From contig DVGT01000049.1 in the NCBI GenBank assembly GCA_018712555.1, positions 1 to 29,290 on the forward strand: 29,290 nucleotides of DNA. Direction: 5' to 3'. The notes beneath the pieces are model-generated. The model was not told where the DNA came from, did no database searches, and saw only the letters and a list, made by a program, of their open reading frames with translations. This document shows positions 22,608 to 29,290 of this stretch, piece by piece; position 1 is the first letter of the stretch; each line of letters begins with the position of its first letter. The DNA comes from Faecimorpha stercoravium (GTDB lineage Bacteria > Bacillota > Clostridia > Lachnospirales > Bianqueaceae). The position numbers and the translations under genes were made by a program.

Positions 22608-23312
22608 ATGAAAAAGCATATAGCATGGTTGTTGGGAATGATTTTAGTATTTTGTCTGGCGGCCTGCACCAGCAGTCCTGCGGGAAATACATCCACGGCA
22701 GAAAATGTATCGGCGAATTCTTCGGCCGGAGAGGAATCTTCGATAGCGGAGGAATCCTCGGCCACAGAAGAATCCTCAGCCGCAACAGAATCTTCGGTGG
22801 AGGAGACTTCTTCGGAAACAGCAGCGGAGGATCGGGTACTGGTCGTTTTCTTTTCCGCAACGGGTAATACAGAAGCAGCTGCGCAATACATCGCGGAGCT
22901 GACGGGTGGAGATCTGTTTGAGCTGGAGCCGGTGGAGCCGTATACAGACGCGGATCTGGATTGGACGGATTCCGGCAGCCGGGTCGTGTACGAACATGAG
23001 AACCCGGAAGAACAGGCTGTGGAGCTGGAAGCCACCACAGTAGACGATTGGGATAGCTATTCTACGGTCTATATCGGTTACCCCATTTGGTGGGGACAGG
23101 CGGCCTGGCCCGTCAATGCATTTATTGAAGTGAATGATTTTACAGGGAAGACCGTGATCCCCTTCTGTACCTCCAGCAGTTCAGGACTGGGACAAAGTGG
23201 AGAGCTATTGGCTGAGATGGCTGGTACAGGAGACTGGCAGGAGGGCGTGAGATTTTCCTCGAACGTGAGTGAAGAGGATGTGCAGAGCTGGCTGGAAAGT
23301 CTGGGCGAGTAA
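22608..23312 (+). CDS. Lipid-anchored flavodoxin-like protein
   Basis: 234 residues from ATG 22608, with AAGGGAG 9 bases upstream (the ATG at 22578 lacks one). Signal peptide with lipobox LAAC (Cys near 22), then a low-complexity linker of about 50 residues rich in Ser, Glu and Ala (repeated EESS/TEESS units) that would span the cell wall. The flavodoxin domain follows: LVVFFSATGNTEAAA is the FMN phosphate loop, then YIGYPIWWGQAAWPV and FCTSSSSGLGQS for the isoalloxazine-side loops. Such extracytoplasmic flavodoxins of the Flavodoxin_4 type are common in gut Clostridia and are thought to carry electrons at the surface. The partner is unknown. It is followed 27 bases later by the aldo/keto reductase remnant. 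Confidence 0.9.
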   Translation: MKKHIAWLLGMILVFCLAACTSSPAGNTSTAENVSANSSAGEESSIAEESSATEESSAATESSVEETSSETAAEDRVLVVFFSATGNTEAAAQYIAELTGGDLFELEPVEPYTDADLDWTDSGSRVVYEHENPEEQAVELEATTVDDWDSYSTVYIGYPIWWGQAAWPVNAFIEVNDFTGKTVIPFCTSSSSGLGQSGELLAEMAGTGDWQEGVRFSSNVSEEDVQSWLESLGE

Positions 23313-23339
23313 GCCGGATCGAGGAGATATAGAAATAAG

Positions 23340-23816
23340 ATGCAGAAACGGATATTAGGAAATGATGTAACAGTTTCGGCAGTAGGCCTGGGATGTATGG
23401 GTTTTTCTCATGCTTATGGAGCGCCTATGGAGAAGCAGCAGACGATAACAGCCATCCGACAGGCTGTGGACATGGGGTACACCTTTTTCGATACAGTCGA
23501 GGTGTATGGGACAGCGGAGGATCCTCATATCAATGAAGAACTGGTCGGAGAGGCGCTTTTGCCCTATCAGAATCAGGAACTGTTGTGGTTGCTTCATACG
23601 TATGCGGAGAAGAAACATGCGACGCCGGCACAGATTTCGCTGGCCTGGATGCTTTGTAAAAAGCCCTGGATTGTCCCCATTCCAGGAACACGCAAAGTAG
23701 AACGTATGCAGGAGAACGCGGGCTCCGCCGAAGTGGTATTATCAGCAGAAGAAGTAGAAATGCTGGATACGGCGTTGGATCATATGGAAATGTCTAGCGT
23801 TTACGGTGTAAAATAA
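23340..23816 (+). pseudogene. Aldo/keto reductase with an internal in-frame deletion
   Basis: 158 residues, while the family is normally about 310-340. The N-terminus is typical: ILGNDVTVSAVGLGCMGFSH, then TFFDTVEVYG with the catalytic Asp and Tyr. After VGEALLPYQN the sequence jumps straight to a C-terminal part (LLHTYAEKKHATPAQISLAW, WIVPIPGTRKVERMQEN). The middle of the (beta/alpha)8 barrel, including the catalytic Lys and His and part of the NADPH site, is missing. The frame is kept across the junction, so a deletion is more likely than frameshift decay. A functional reductase is very unlikely, though the small protein may still be made. GAGGAGA lies upstream of the ATG, and a terminator follows directly. 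Confidence 0.85.
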
Positions 23817-23820
23817 AAGG

Positions 23821-23862
23821 CAGTCCTTATATTCCAGGTCTCAGACCAGGATATAGGGACTG
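23821..23862. terminator. Bidirectional terminator between convergent genes
   Basis: CAGTCCTTATATTCCAGGT pairs with ACCAGGATATAGGGACTG with a few mismatches, forming a long stem. On the plus strand ATTTTAT follows. It separates the aldo/keto reductase remnant from the histidine kinase. Confidence 0.8.
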
Positions 23863-23865
23863 ATT

Positions 23866-24960
23866 TTATATTGGGTTTTGCGCACGCTGCAGCTTAACGG
23901 TGAAAGTGCTTCCCTTGCCGACTTCGCTTCCTACGGAGATCTCTCCGCCGACTATATCAATGACACGTTTCACTAATGCCAACCCCAACCCATTTCCCTG
24001 GGTGGCATGTGAGGTATCGCCCTGATAGAATTTCTCGAAGATATGTTTTCCGACCTCCGGAGGAATCCCGCAGCCGGTGTCGGATACTTGGACAATGGCA
24101 TAATCTCCGTCGGTCTTCAGAGAGAGGGAGACTTTTCCATGGGCTTCTGTGAACTTGATCGCATTGGAAAACAGATTATTCCAGACAAGGGAGAGCATTT
24201 CCTCATCGGTGTCCACCCATACGGCCTCTTCCACATCCGTCTGGATTTCCAGATCCTTTGCGTCCCAGGCGTCTTCGAAGGCAAGAAGACAGGTACAAAG
24301 CTGTTCGCCCAGATCGTAGACAGCGACTTTGGGATAAATCTGTTGATTTTCCAGTTTGTTGAGTTTAAGAATATTGGTAATCAGGTTGGCGAGACGGCGA
24401 GAAGAATCGGTAATGGCTTTGGCATATTCCATGCGTTTTTCATCCGGAAGATCGGGCTGCTGAAGCAATGTACCATAGTTTTGCATCACGGCCAGCGGGG
24501 TCTTTAATTCATGGGAAACATTTGCGATAAAATCGGAACGCAGTGTTTCCATGCCGGAGAGCTCCTCGGCCATTTGATTAAAATAGTCGGCAATTACATC
24601 GAAACCGCTGGCAGGGTCCATCCCGCCCGGTGGAGGAATCCGCGTCGTAAAATCTCCCTTCATGATCTGTTCAGCCGCATTCACGATTTTTCGGACGGGA
24701 CGCGCAATCATAAATCGTCTTCGGATGCCGTCTATGACAGAACAGATGAGGCTGAGAAATACAACATTCAAAAAAGTCACTTTTGCAGCCTGCTCGATAT
24801 GATCTTTGCTGAGCTCCCATCCGGTAGATTCTGCCATCATGTTGAGAAAAAGAATCATACAGCAGCTGATAATAAATGCCATCAGCAGGAAGAAAGACAG
24901 ATAGCGGCGAAGAGCAAACAGCCAGTTGATGCGGCTGGCCTTCTGCAGTGCAGTGTTCAT
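23866..24960 (-). CDS. Membrane sensor histidine kinase, no adjacent response regulator
   Basis: 364 residues from ATG 24960, with GGAGG 7 bases upstream; the frame extends to 25020 without a better start. Two membrane segments (about 17-40 and 62-80) enclose a very short extracytoplasmic loop. They are followed by a HAMP-like linker (ARPVRKIVNAAEQIMKGDFT), the HisKA box with phospho-acceptor His in FIANVSHELKTPLA, and the HATPase boxes N (NNLFSNAIKF), G1 (DTGCGIP), F (FEKFYQ) and G2 (GNGLGLAL). All catalytic boxes are intact. The minimal sensor loop suggests intramembrane or partner-mediated sensing. Response regulators usually precede such genes, but here the upstream DNA holds only an alcohol dehydrogenase remnant, so the partner is elsewhere or lost. 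Confidence 0.93.
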   Translation of the reverse strand: MNTALQKASRINWLFALRRYLSFFLLMAFIISCCMILFLNMMAESTGWELSKDHIEQAAKVTFLNVVFLSLICSVIDGIRRRFMIARPVRKIVNAAEQIMKGDFTTRIPPPGGMDPASGFDVIADYFNQMAEELSGMETLRSDFIANVSHELKTPLAVMQNYGTLLQQPDLPDEKRMEYAKAITDSSRRLANLITNILKLNKLENQQIYPKVAVYDLGEQLCTCLLAFEDAWDAKDLEIQTDVEEAVWVDTDEEMLSLVWNNLFSNAIKFTEAHGKVSLSLKTDGDYAIVQVSDTGCGIPPEVGKHIFEKFYQGDTSHATQGNGLGLALVKRVIDIVGGEISVGSEVGKGSTFTVKLQRAQNPI

Positions 24961-25071
24961 TACAATACCTCCTCCAGGGCATAGGTCTTCTTCAAATTCA
25001 CCCTGGATAGAGTATAGCATAGAAATGTTAAGATTTTGTTTTTGCTTCCAGTATGATCTTATATTTTGCCA

Positions 25072-25164
25072 TCATTCGGATAAGGTTACCACAATTTTAC
25101 CATTCACTGAACCATGGTCTAAGGCAATGCAGGCATCCTGAATTTTGGAGAAGGGAAAGCAAAT
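25072..25164 (-). pseudogene. C-terminal remnant of a zinc-type (medium-chain) alcohol dehydrogenase/quinone oxidoreductase
   Basis: On the minus strand, a frame of about 30 codons ending with TGA (25072-25074) reads PFSKIQDACIALDHGSVNG, continuing KIVVTLSE. The pattern PF..I.-A..AL+.G...GKIV is the usual C-terminus of medium-chain dehydrogenases. No start codon or upstream domain is present, so only the tail survives. It lies between the kinase gene and a terminator hairpin. Confidence 0.6.
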
Positions 25165-25215
25165 GGAATTTGCTGGCTCGTCCGGCTGATTTTTAAGGTT
25201 TCTGATCGGTTCGTT

Positions 25216-25258
25216 GAAAAAAAGACCTCAAAGGGGGATGCCCCTTGAGGTCTTTTTT
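25216..25258. terminator. Strong bidirectional terminator
   Basis: AAAAAAGACCTCAAAGGGG and CCCCTTGAGGTCTTTTTT form a long stem (one bulged A) with a GATG loop. It lies about 100 bases after the stop codon of the ATPase gene at 25359 and probably ends that transcript. Apart from this hairpin and the dehydrogenase remnant, 24961-25358 shows nothing recognisable. Confidence 0.88.
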
Positions 25259-25358
25259 CTTCGTTTTCTGCATTTTGTCCATTGTAATCTATATCCAGGT
25301 AAATTGCAAATGTGCGAAAAGAAAAAATCACAGATTCGACTGCGAGTTTTCCTTGTAC

Positions 25359-26681
25359 TTATGCTTTTTCGATCAGCCAGTTGATCAGATTCAACGATTT
25401 AATTCCATCGTAGGATGCATCCAGACCGGTATCCAGAGACAAAACAATCTTCTCATAGTTGTCATTGATCTTCTGTAGAGGTGCCAACTCTCTGCGACGA
25501 CCTTCCTCGCTTACCATAGATTCCGTGACCTGCACATATAGCTTCTCGTCCATTTTGGTAGCAATGAAGTCCACTTTTGTATTATCCAGCTTGCCGATAG
25601 CTACATCATAACCTCTGCGAAGCAGTTCAAAGTACACCACATTTTCGATGGCGTGACCGCCATCTCTGTTCCGGAAGCCGAGGAGATAGTTTCTCAGGCC
25701 AATGTCTACGATATAATACTTTCCGAGCGTTCTCAGGTATTCTTTGCCCTTAATATCAAAGCGCTTGATATCATAATAGAAGTACGACTCAAGCAATGCA
25801 TTTACATAGGCTTGCACCGTATGAGCGCTGGGTGCCCCCTTTCGCTTTCCATCTTCCAAAAGCCCCTCATTGACCAGCGTATTGCCGATAGAGGATACCG
25901 AGATATTGCTTCCGATATTGTCTGCCAAAAACAGGACAATCTTACGAAGCAGTACCGGATCAGTGATCCGCTTCTGGCCTCTGCGTTTTTCGCGCTCCAG
26001 AATATCACGGACGATTACGGTAGAATAGATACCGTCCAGCAGCACCATGGCCTTTTCCTGGTCGAGACCTACATCTGCAATACCGGGCATACCACCGAAG
26101 CGCATGTATGCGTCAAAGACCTCGCGCAGTTCATAACGCTCGCCGTTCTTGTCATACACCTGTGTTCTCATTCCGCCGAGGGCGCTCCTGCTTTCTTTCA
26201 CTTCAAAATCATGGAAATACAGAAACTCACCGAAGGACAGCGGCAACATCTTAATTTCTACACAGCGGCCGGAAAGATAGGTTGAATACTCAGAGGACAA
26301 AAGATATGCATTAGATCCTGTGATATAGATATCGCAGTTGAAGTCTACCCGGAACGAATTCACTGTATCTTCCCAATCTGTAATGCGCTGCAATTCATCA
26401 AAGAAGAGATACATCCGTTTTTCGGGAATCACTCGATCTTTGACATAATGGTAGAACTCGTCAGCAGACATCTTATTAAACTCATGGGATTCAAAGTTCA
26501 TTTCTATGATCTGTGCCTCTTCGACACCAGTTCCCTTCAAATATTCTGCCATAAGCTTTAACAGACTGGATTTTCCACAGCGACGGATACCGGTAACCAC
26601 CTTCACGGGTTCAGTATCTCGAAATGCAATGAGCTTATTGAGATATAAATCCCTCTTTTTCAGTTCATGCGTATTTATCAT
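25359..26681 (-). CDS. AAA-family ATPase with DUF4143-type C-terminal domain
   Basis: 440 residues from ATG 26681, with AAGGAGG 11 bases upstream. N-terminal ATPase: Walker A GIRRCGKSSLL (residues 31-41), Walker B MYLFFDELQ, a sensor-like ITGSNAYLLSSE, and SGRCVEIKMLPLSFGEF. This is the AAA_14 pattern. The C-terminal half has YMRFGGMPGI and the DUF4143 nuclease-like core: YYIVDIGLRNYLLG, AIENVVYFELLRRGYDV, KVDFIA and YVQVTES, which resembles a PD-(D/E)XK fold. These proteins are abundant in anaerobes; proposed roles include mobile-element or defence functions, but no biochemical role is settled. Single gene with its own promoter. Confidence 0.9.
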   Translation of the reverse strand: MINTHELKKRDLYLNKLIAFRDTEPVKVVTGIRRCGKSSLLKLMAEYLKGTGVEEAQIIEMNFESHEFNKMSADEFYHYVKDRVIPEKRMYLFFDELQRITDWEDTVNSFRVDFNCDIYITGSNAYLLSSEYSTYLSGRCVEIKMLPLSFGEFLYFHDFEVKESRSALGGMRTQVYDKNGERYELREVFDAYMRFGGMPGIADVGLDQEKAMVLLDGIYSTVIVRDILEREKRRGQKRITDPVLLRKIVLFLADNIGSNISVSSIGNTLVNEGLLEDGKRKGAPSAHTVQAYVNALLESYFYYDIKRFDIKGKEYLRTLGKYYIVDIGLRNYLLGFRNRDGGHAIENVVYFELLRRGYDVAIGKLDNTKVDFIATKMDEKLYVQVTESMVSEEGRRRELAPLQKINDNYEKIVLSLDTGLDASYDGIKSLNLINWLIEKA

Positions 26682-26707
26682 AGGCGTGTGCACCTCCTTG
26701 TACACAA

Positions 26708-26736
26708 ATTGTAGCACAAACTTTACGAAAAATCAA
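26708..26736 (-). promoter_or_regulatory. Promoter of the ATPase gene
   Basis: On the minus strand, TTGATT (26731-26736), 17-base spacer, TACAAT (26708-26713). Confidence 0.75.
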
Positions 26737-26794
26737 GTTTTTGCACTCAAATGCAGAAACTCGCACTATTCGACTTTTTTTGCTCCCAAAAGCA

Positions 26795-26821
26795 CGAGAT
26801 CACAGATAATCTGCGACCTCG
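26795..26821. terminator. Imperfect hairpin upstream of the ATPase promoter
   Basis: CGAG-TC-CAGA pairs with TCTG-GA-CTCG with two symmetric mismatches, followed by TTTTAG on the plus strand. It may be a weak or decayed terminator; no plus-strand gene ends here. Confidence 0.35.
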
Positions 26822-26875
26822 TTTTAGTTTATTTGTGTACTATATGTATTGCCCTCAGAGACATGAGAGAAAAGA

Positions 26876-26920
26876 ATAAAAAGCTCCCAAATCTAACCTG
26901 AGAAAGTTAGACTTGGGAGC
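26876..26920 (-). terminator. Intrinsic terminator of the candidate ncRNA
   Basis: On the minus strand, GCTCCCAAGTCTAAC pairs with GTTAGATTTGGGAGC (15-bp stem, one wobble or mismatch), followed by TTTTTATTCTTTTC. Confidence 0.88.
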
Positions 26921-27133
26921 GATGGGATATCAGCACTTTTCCGATTTTTGGATTACTCGAACTCGCCGAGTTAAATCCATTTCTAAACTTTTTTGTATAG
27001 AGGATTTAATTCGTCGTGGTTTTATTTGACGCAGATTATCCTTATCCTAAGGTCTATTCGGACTTTTGCTATCAAAAATCTATCTAGGCCATCCTATCAC
27101 GGGTTTTGCTTGAGATGAGCGATTGGGTGGCTT
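26876..27133 (-). ncRNA. Candidate structured non-coding RNA of about 258 nt
   Basis: The interval is framed by an extended -10 promoter and a strong terminator and has no convincing ORF. On the minus strand several helices can be drawn. GCCACCC/GGATGGC (27125-27131 with 27088-27094) has one mismatch. GATTTTTG/CAAAAGTC has an ATAG loop (27061-27080). CCTTA/TAAGG is at 27040-27052. TTAAATCC/GGATTTAA (27002-27009 with 26971-26978) has an inner TCTA/TAGA, and AACTC/GAGTT forms a tight hairpin near 26960-26974. The class is not recognised. It is not 6S, tmRNA, RNase P or SRP RNA as far as I can see. It lies just downstream of the Thoeris-like genes on the same strand, with a separate promoter. 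Confidence 0.65.
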
Positions 27134-27139
27134 AAAAGT

Positions 27140-27168
27140 ATTATAGCATATCAAATCGTTCTTTTCTA
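27140..27168 (-). promoter_or_regulatory. Extended -10 promoter of the candidate ncRNA
   Basis: On the minus strand, TAGAAA (27163-27168), 17-base spacer ending in TGC, and perfect TATAAT (27140-27145). The TGNTATAAT extended -10 compensates for the weak -35. Confidence 0.75.
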
Positions 27169-27306
27169 GAGCAAATACATGAGACATCAACAACCCAAAA
27201 CGTATTGGCGCTTTAAAGTATAACAGATTCATCTTCATTCTAACGCGATATGTTGATATGCTCTAAGTATGGCACCTATTATGAAATTACAAGTTTATTG
27301 ATTTTC

Positions 27307-28209
27307 TCAACAGAATTCACATTTGTAATCTAGGTATCTTTTTACTCGGTCTAAATCAATCTCTCCATTAAGGTAATCTTTGGGATGGATAGAAATAATC
27401 AGTTTATTAACAACTTTATCTTCAGATTGTACAAAGCAATCAATTGTCTTTTGGCTTACACTTTCCTTTGTTGCTTCTCGTATTGCAGCTCTCCCCGAAC
27501 CAATGAGCGGAACACAGAGTGTATCACAATGTCCCATCTTTCGAATGGCATCAACTACTGCGGTCAGGGCTATGGTAACATTTTCGATGGTCTGCCCTAC
27601 GGGCTTCCCATACCTATTGACATCATTTACTGCAACAAAGTAAAAGTGTTTTCCTTTATGATTAATTTTTGCTACTGTACCAATTGGATATTTTTTAGTC
27701 GATCCAAAACAATCTTCAGCGTCTTCCCCTGTAATTCCTTGTATCGCTAAACTTGCTCTAATCATTTCATCCAGATTCTCGATATTCCTTTTAAAATATT
27801 TTAACTGGAACTTCCCTTGGACACTTCGAGGACTAATATACTCATCTTTCATTTGGGTTCGAAAAAATGTATTAGTTGGGATTACATAACTATTTGCGCT
27901 TCTATTTGAGAAAATGTCCTTAACACTAATTGCGATTTGCATATCACGATTAGATACCATTTTTTTGTAGTTAATCTTTTTGCGATTATGAACACATGAA
28001 ATGAGTAGGCCAGCAATCATAATTATCTGCCAATGCCCTTTCATCCATACCTCGAGCTTATCCCATGCAGCTAAATCTTTAAGTAAAACTGCTAATGAGA
28101 AAAACGACGATATATAGCCGATAGCAGTACAGATTAACTTACATATGGCTTTTAGTGTATTTATTTCTCCTGTAAGTGATTTCCACAAAAGTTTTAATCT
28201 GTCAATCAT
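27307..28209 (-). CDS. thsA: Two-TM/macro-domain effector, type II Thoeris ThsA-like
   Basis: 300 residues from ATG 28209, which overlaps the stop codon region of the TIR gene by 8 bases; AAGAAGG lies 9 bases upstream. A longer frame to 28296 is fully inside the TIR gene and is rejected. Residues about 24-46 and 58-73 are two hydrophobic membrane segments. From about residue 90 to 278 there is a macro-domain-like region: YVIPTNTFFRT, ISPRSVQGKF, and CVPLIGSGRAAI as the ligand loop. In type II Thoeris the TM-macro protein is reported to bind the nucleotide signal made by its TIR partner and damage the membrane to stop phage. The domain order here fits that. Base composition is AT-rich compared with the left part of the window. 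Confidence 0.82.
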   Translation of the reverse strand: MIDRLKLLWKSLTGEINTLKAICKLICTAIGYISSFFSLAVLLKDLAAWDKLEVWMKGHWQIIMIAGLLISCVHNRKKINYKKMVSNRDMQIAISVKDIFSNRSANSYVIPTNTFFRTQMKDEYISPRSVQGKFQLKYFKRNIENLDEMIRASLAIQGITGEDAEDCFGSTKKYPIGTVAKINHKGKHFYFVAVNDVNRYGKPVGQTIENVTIALTAVVDAIRKMGHCDTLCVPLIGSGRAAIREATKESVSQKTIDCFVQSEDKVVNKLIISIHPKDYLNGEIDLDRVKRYLDYKCEFC

Positions 28210-28810
28210 ATCCCAGAGCCTTCTTAATATAAGCATAATTCCCAACCTTATTACCCAAGCTATTTTTTGTCCAGAAAGCATAAGCTTCTGACTCATAGTC
28301 TTTCATGTAATCAGGAAGCCAACTAGGCTGCTTATTGAGAGAATTATACACTATAACGATAGGCTTTCCCTTTCTCTTAGCTTGAAGAAATTCATGTTTA
28401 AGATAAGAAAATGTATTAATATTACCCAAGTCATCATTTGGTCCAGGTATTGAAACTACATCCCATTTACATGTACTGGTTCCTTTCGAGTTTTGTTTAT
28501 AAGGGGTACACTCACAACCAGCCTCGCCATTGTGGCGTCTACATACACTCCCTGCAGATCGAGATGCTGTTTTATCACCAATAATAAAAATAACAGCTGA
28601 AGATACATTAATTTGCTTGTTAAACTCCTTCTTTAGATCACAAGGGCGGCAATCTGGATCGTTAGAAACGCTACCGGAAACTACCTCTGCAGTATCAACA
28701 TAGTCTACCTTATGAAGATTATCTTTTCCCCATTTATGCAACTCCTCTACAACATCGCGATCTCCGTTTTCTACAGCATAGTCTGCACTGATATAAACAC
28801 GTTTGCTCAT
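28202..28810 (-). CDS. thsB: TIR-like signal-producing protein, Thoeris ThsB-like
   Basis: 202 residues, AAAGGA 7 bases before ATG 28810. TIR-like fold of the ThsB/MTH538 type: KRVYISADY at the first strand, DLKKEFNKQINVSSAVIFII with the following GDKT, then SYLKHEFLQAKRKGKPIVIV, in which Glu140 is the candidate catalytic glutamate of the NAD+-processing site. Between them is a Cys-rich insert (Cys90, 99, 101 and 114, plus Cys54 and 57) that could bind a metal. The C-terminus contains SWLPDYMKDYE and a Trp/Tyr-rich end. Thoeris TIR proteins sense phage and make an ADP-ribose-type signal for the effector encoded next door. The 8-base overlap with that gene supports a functional pair. Phage trigger and exact signal are inferred. 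Confidence 0.85.
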   Translation of the reverse strand: MSKRVYISADYAVENGDRDVVEELHKWGKDNLHKVDYVDTAEVVSGSVSNDPDCRPCDLKKEFNKQINVSSAVIFIIGDKTASRSAGSVCRRHNGEAGCECTPYKQNSKGTSTCKWDVVSIPGPNDDLGNINTFSYLKHEFLQAKRKGKPIVIVYNSLNKQPSWLPDYMKDYESEAYAFWTKNSLGNKVGNYAYIKKALGYD

Positions 28811-28873
28811 ATTTCTATCCTTTCTTTAACCCTATTGTTACCAATGCTATATGATTACATATACAGATTTTCC

Positions 28874-29290
28874 TTAACCACCCCTCAACCGTTCATACAG
28901 CACCGTGCCCACGGTTTCCATGACCTGCCGCATCATGTCAGGATCAGAGAACATCTTTACAAAGAAGTCCTCATTCTGCTCATAGCGGGCGGCGGCCATG
29001 TTGGGGAAGTCCTTCTCAAACAGTAGCATGAAGGTCTTGCGGTCATTGTTCTGGGCGTAGTTGTGCCACTTGTCCTGAGCGGCATAGTCGTTCTCCATCT
29101 GAAGCAACACTTTATCCATCTCGGTGAAGTTGGTGCCGTACTTCTCGTTGATTTTCTCAATGATGACCGTCAGCGGATCACGCTTCTTTTCCCTGCGTCC
29201 AGCCTCGCCGGTGATGGGCCGGAAGCCTTCCGGGGTGCTTTCCAGCTGAATACCGCCCTCAAAGTCCTTTTCCAAGCGGTAATACTCCAG
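28874..29290 (-). CDS. hsdR: Type I restriction enzyme R subunit, C-terminal part only (window edge)
   Basis: The frame is open to the end of the window, so only the last ~138 residues are seen. They read LEYYRLEKDFEGGIQLE, a helical segment LTVIIEKINEKYGTNFTEMD, and a helical end VMETVGTVLYERLRGG. This is the usual C-terminal helical domain of HsdR, which contacts the methyltransferase core; the nuclease and helicase domains lie outside the window. The gap to the TIR gene is 63 bases on the same strand without a terminator, so co-transcription into the Thoeris pair is possible. Base composition is visibly more GC-rich than the Thoeris genes. Confidence 0.82.
   Translation of the reverse strand: MEYYRLEKDFEGGIQLESTPEGFRPITGEAGRREKKRDPLTVIIEKINEKYGTNFTEMDKVLLQMENDYAAQDKWHNYAQNNDRKTFMLLFEKDFPNMAAARYEQNEDFFVKMFSDPDMMRQVMETVGTVLYERLRGG

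Noticed and set aside
25653..26285. 210-codon plus-strand ORF
   Set aside because: Antisense to the AAA/DUF4143 ATPase, without start signals or recognisable motifs.
26876..27133. Retron or CRISPR tracr-type RNA
   Set aside because: No reverse transcriptase or cas gene lies nearby, and no inverted msr/msd layout or repeat-antirepeat pairing was seen.
26682..27306. Protein-coding gene in this 600-bp gap
   Set aside because: Only a 131-codon ORF (26506-26901, +) reaches in; it is mostly antisense to the ATPase gene. The region is better explained by promoter, terminator and a structured RNA.

Overview
The window (about 29.3 kb) looks like the chromosome of a low-to-mid GC Gram-positive anaerobe of the class Clostridia, probably a gut organism. 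The evidence is the strong AGGAGG ribosome binding sites, TTGACA-17-TATAAT promoters, three Firmicutes-style riboswitches (TPP, FMN, Mg2+ M-box), ECF S-components (ThiW, RibU) without their own energising module, an anaerobic sulfatase-maturase-type radical SAM enzyme, and lipoproteins with LAAC/LGAC lipoboxes. The genus cannot be fixed from the sequence alone. No rRNA, tRNA, insertion sequence or CRISPR array was recognised.

Layout. 1-2268: two tandem paralogous secreted or lipoprotein genes, the first cut by the window edge. 2327-5181 (-): a purine (PbuG/AzgA type) and a uracil (UraA/PyrP type) permease, with a hairpin between them. 5297-9366 (-): a tightly packed thiamine operon thiC-thiM-thiE-thiW-thiD behind a TPP riboswitch and terminator. 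It makes HMP de novo (ThiC) but apparently salvages thiazole (ThiW uptake, ThiM kinase); no thiG/H/S/F lies here. 9651-9842: a 96-bp tandem duplication ending exactly at the start codon of a radical SAM/SPASM maturase (9843-10946), which converges on and overlaps an RluA-family pseudouridine synthase. 11858-12758 (-): ribU behind an FMN riboswitch. 12755-16491: a metal-homeostasis locus, with an ArsR-AraC operon diverging from an HMA metallochaperone and a CPC-type metal-exporting P-type ATPase.

16595-17395 holds a very regular palindromic repeat array with a 280-bp higher-order period. It abuts an uncharacterised gene (17445-18227, -) that looks like a PD-(D/E)XK-type nuclease. Inverted copies of ATCCGTCCCCA, a motif related to the array, bracket that gene. 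18326-21469 (-): mgtA behind an M-box riboswitch, a terminator and a possible 33-codon leader ORF. 21518-23862: a LysR regulator, a lipid-anchored flavodoxin and an aldo/keto reductase that has lost its centre. 23866-24960 (-): a histidine kinase with no response regulator in view, preceded by a remnant of a medium-chain alcohol dehydrogenase. 25359-26681 (-): an AAA/DUF4143-type ATPase.

The right end looks like a defence island: a TIR-like protein and a two-TM/macro-domain protein overlapping by 8 nt (a type II Thoeris-like pair, visibly AT-richer than its surroundings), next to the C-terminal end of a type I restriction HsdR subunit. Downstream of the Thoeris pair is a roughly 258-nt interval with its own extended -10 promoter, several hairpins and a strong intrinsic terminator, very likely a structured non-coding RNA. 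The least explained elements are this RNA and the palindromic array with its nuclease-like neighbour.
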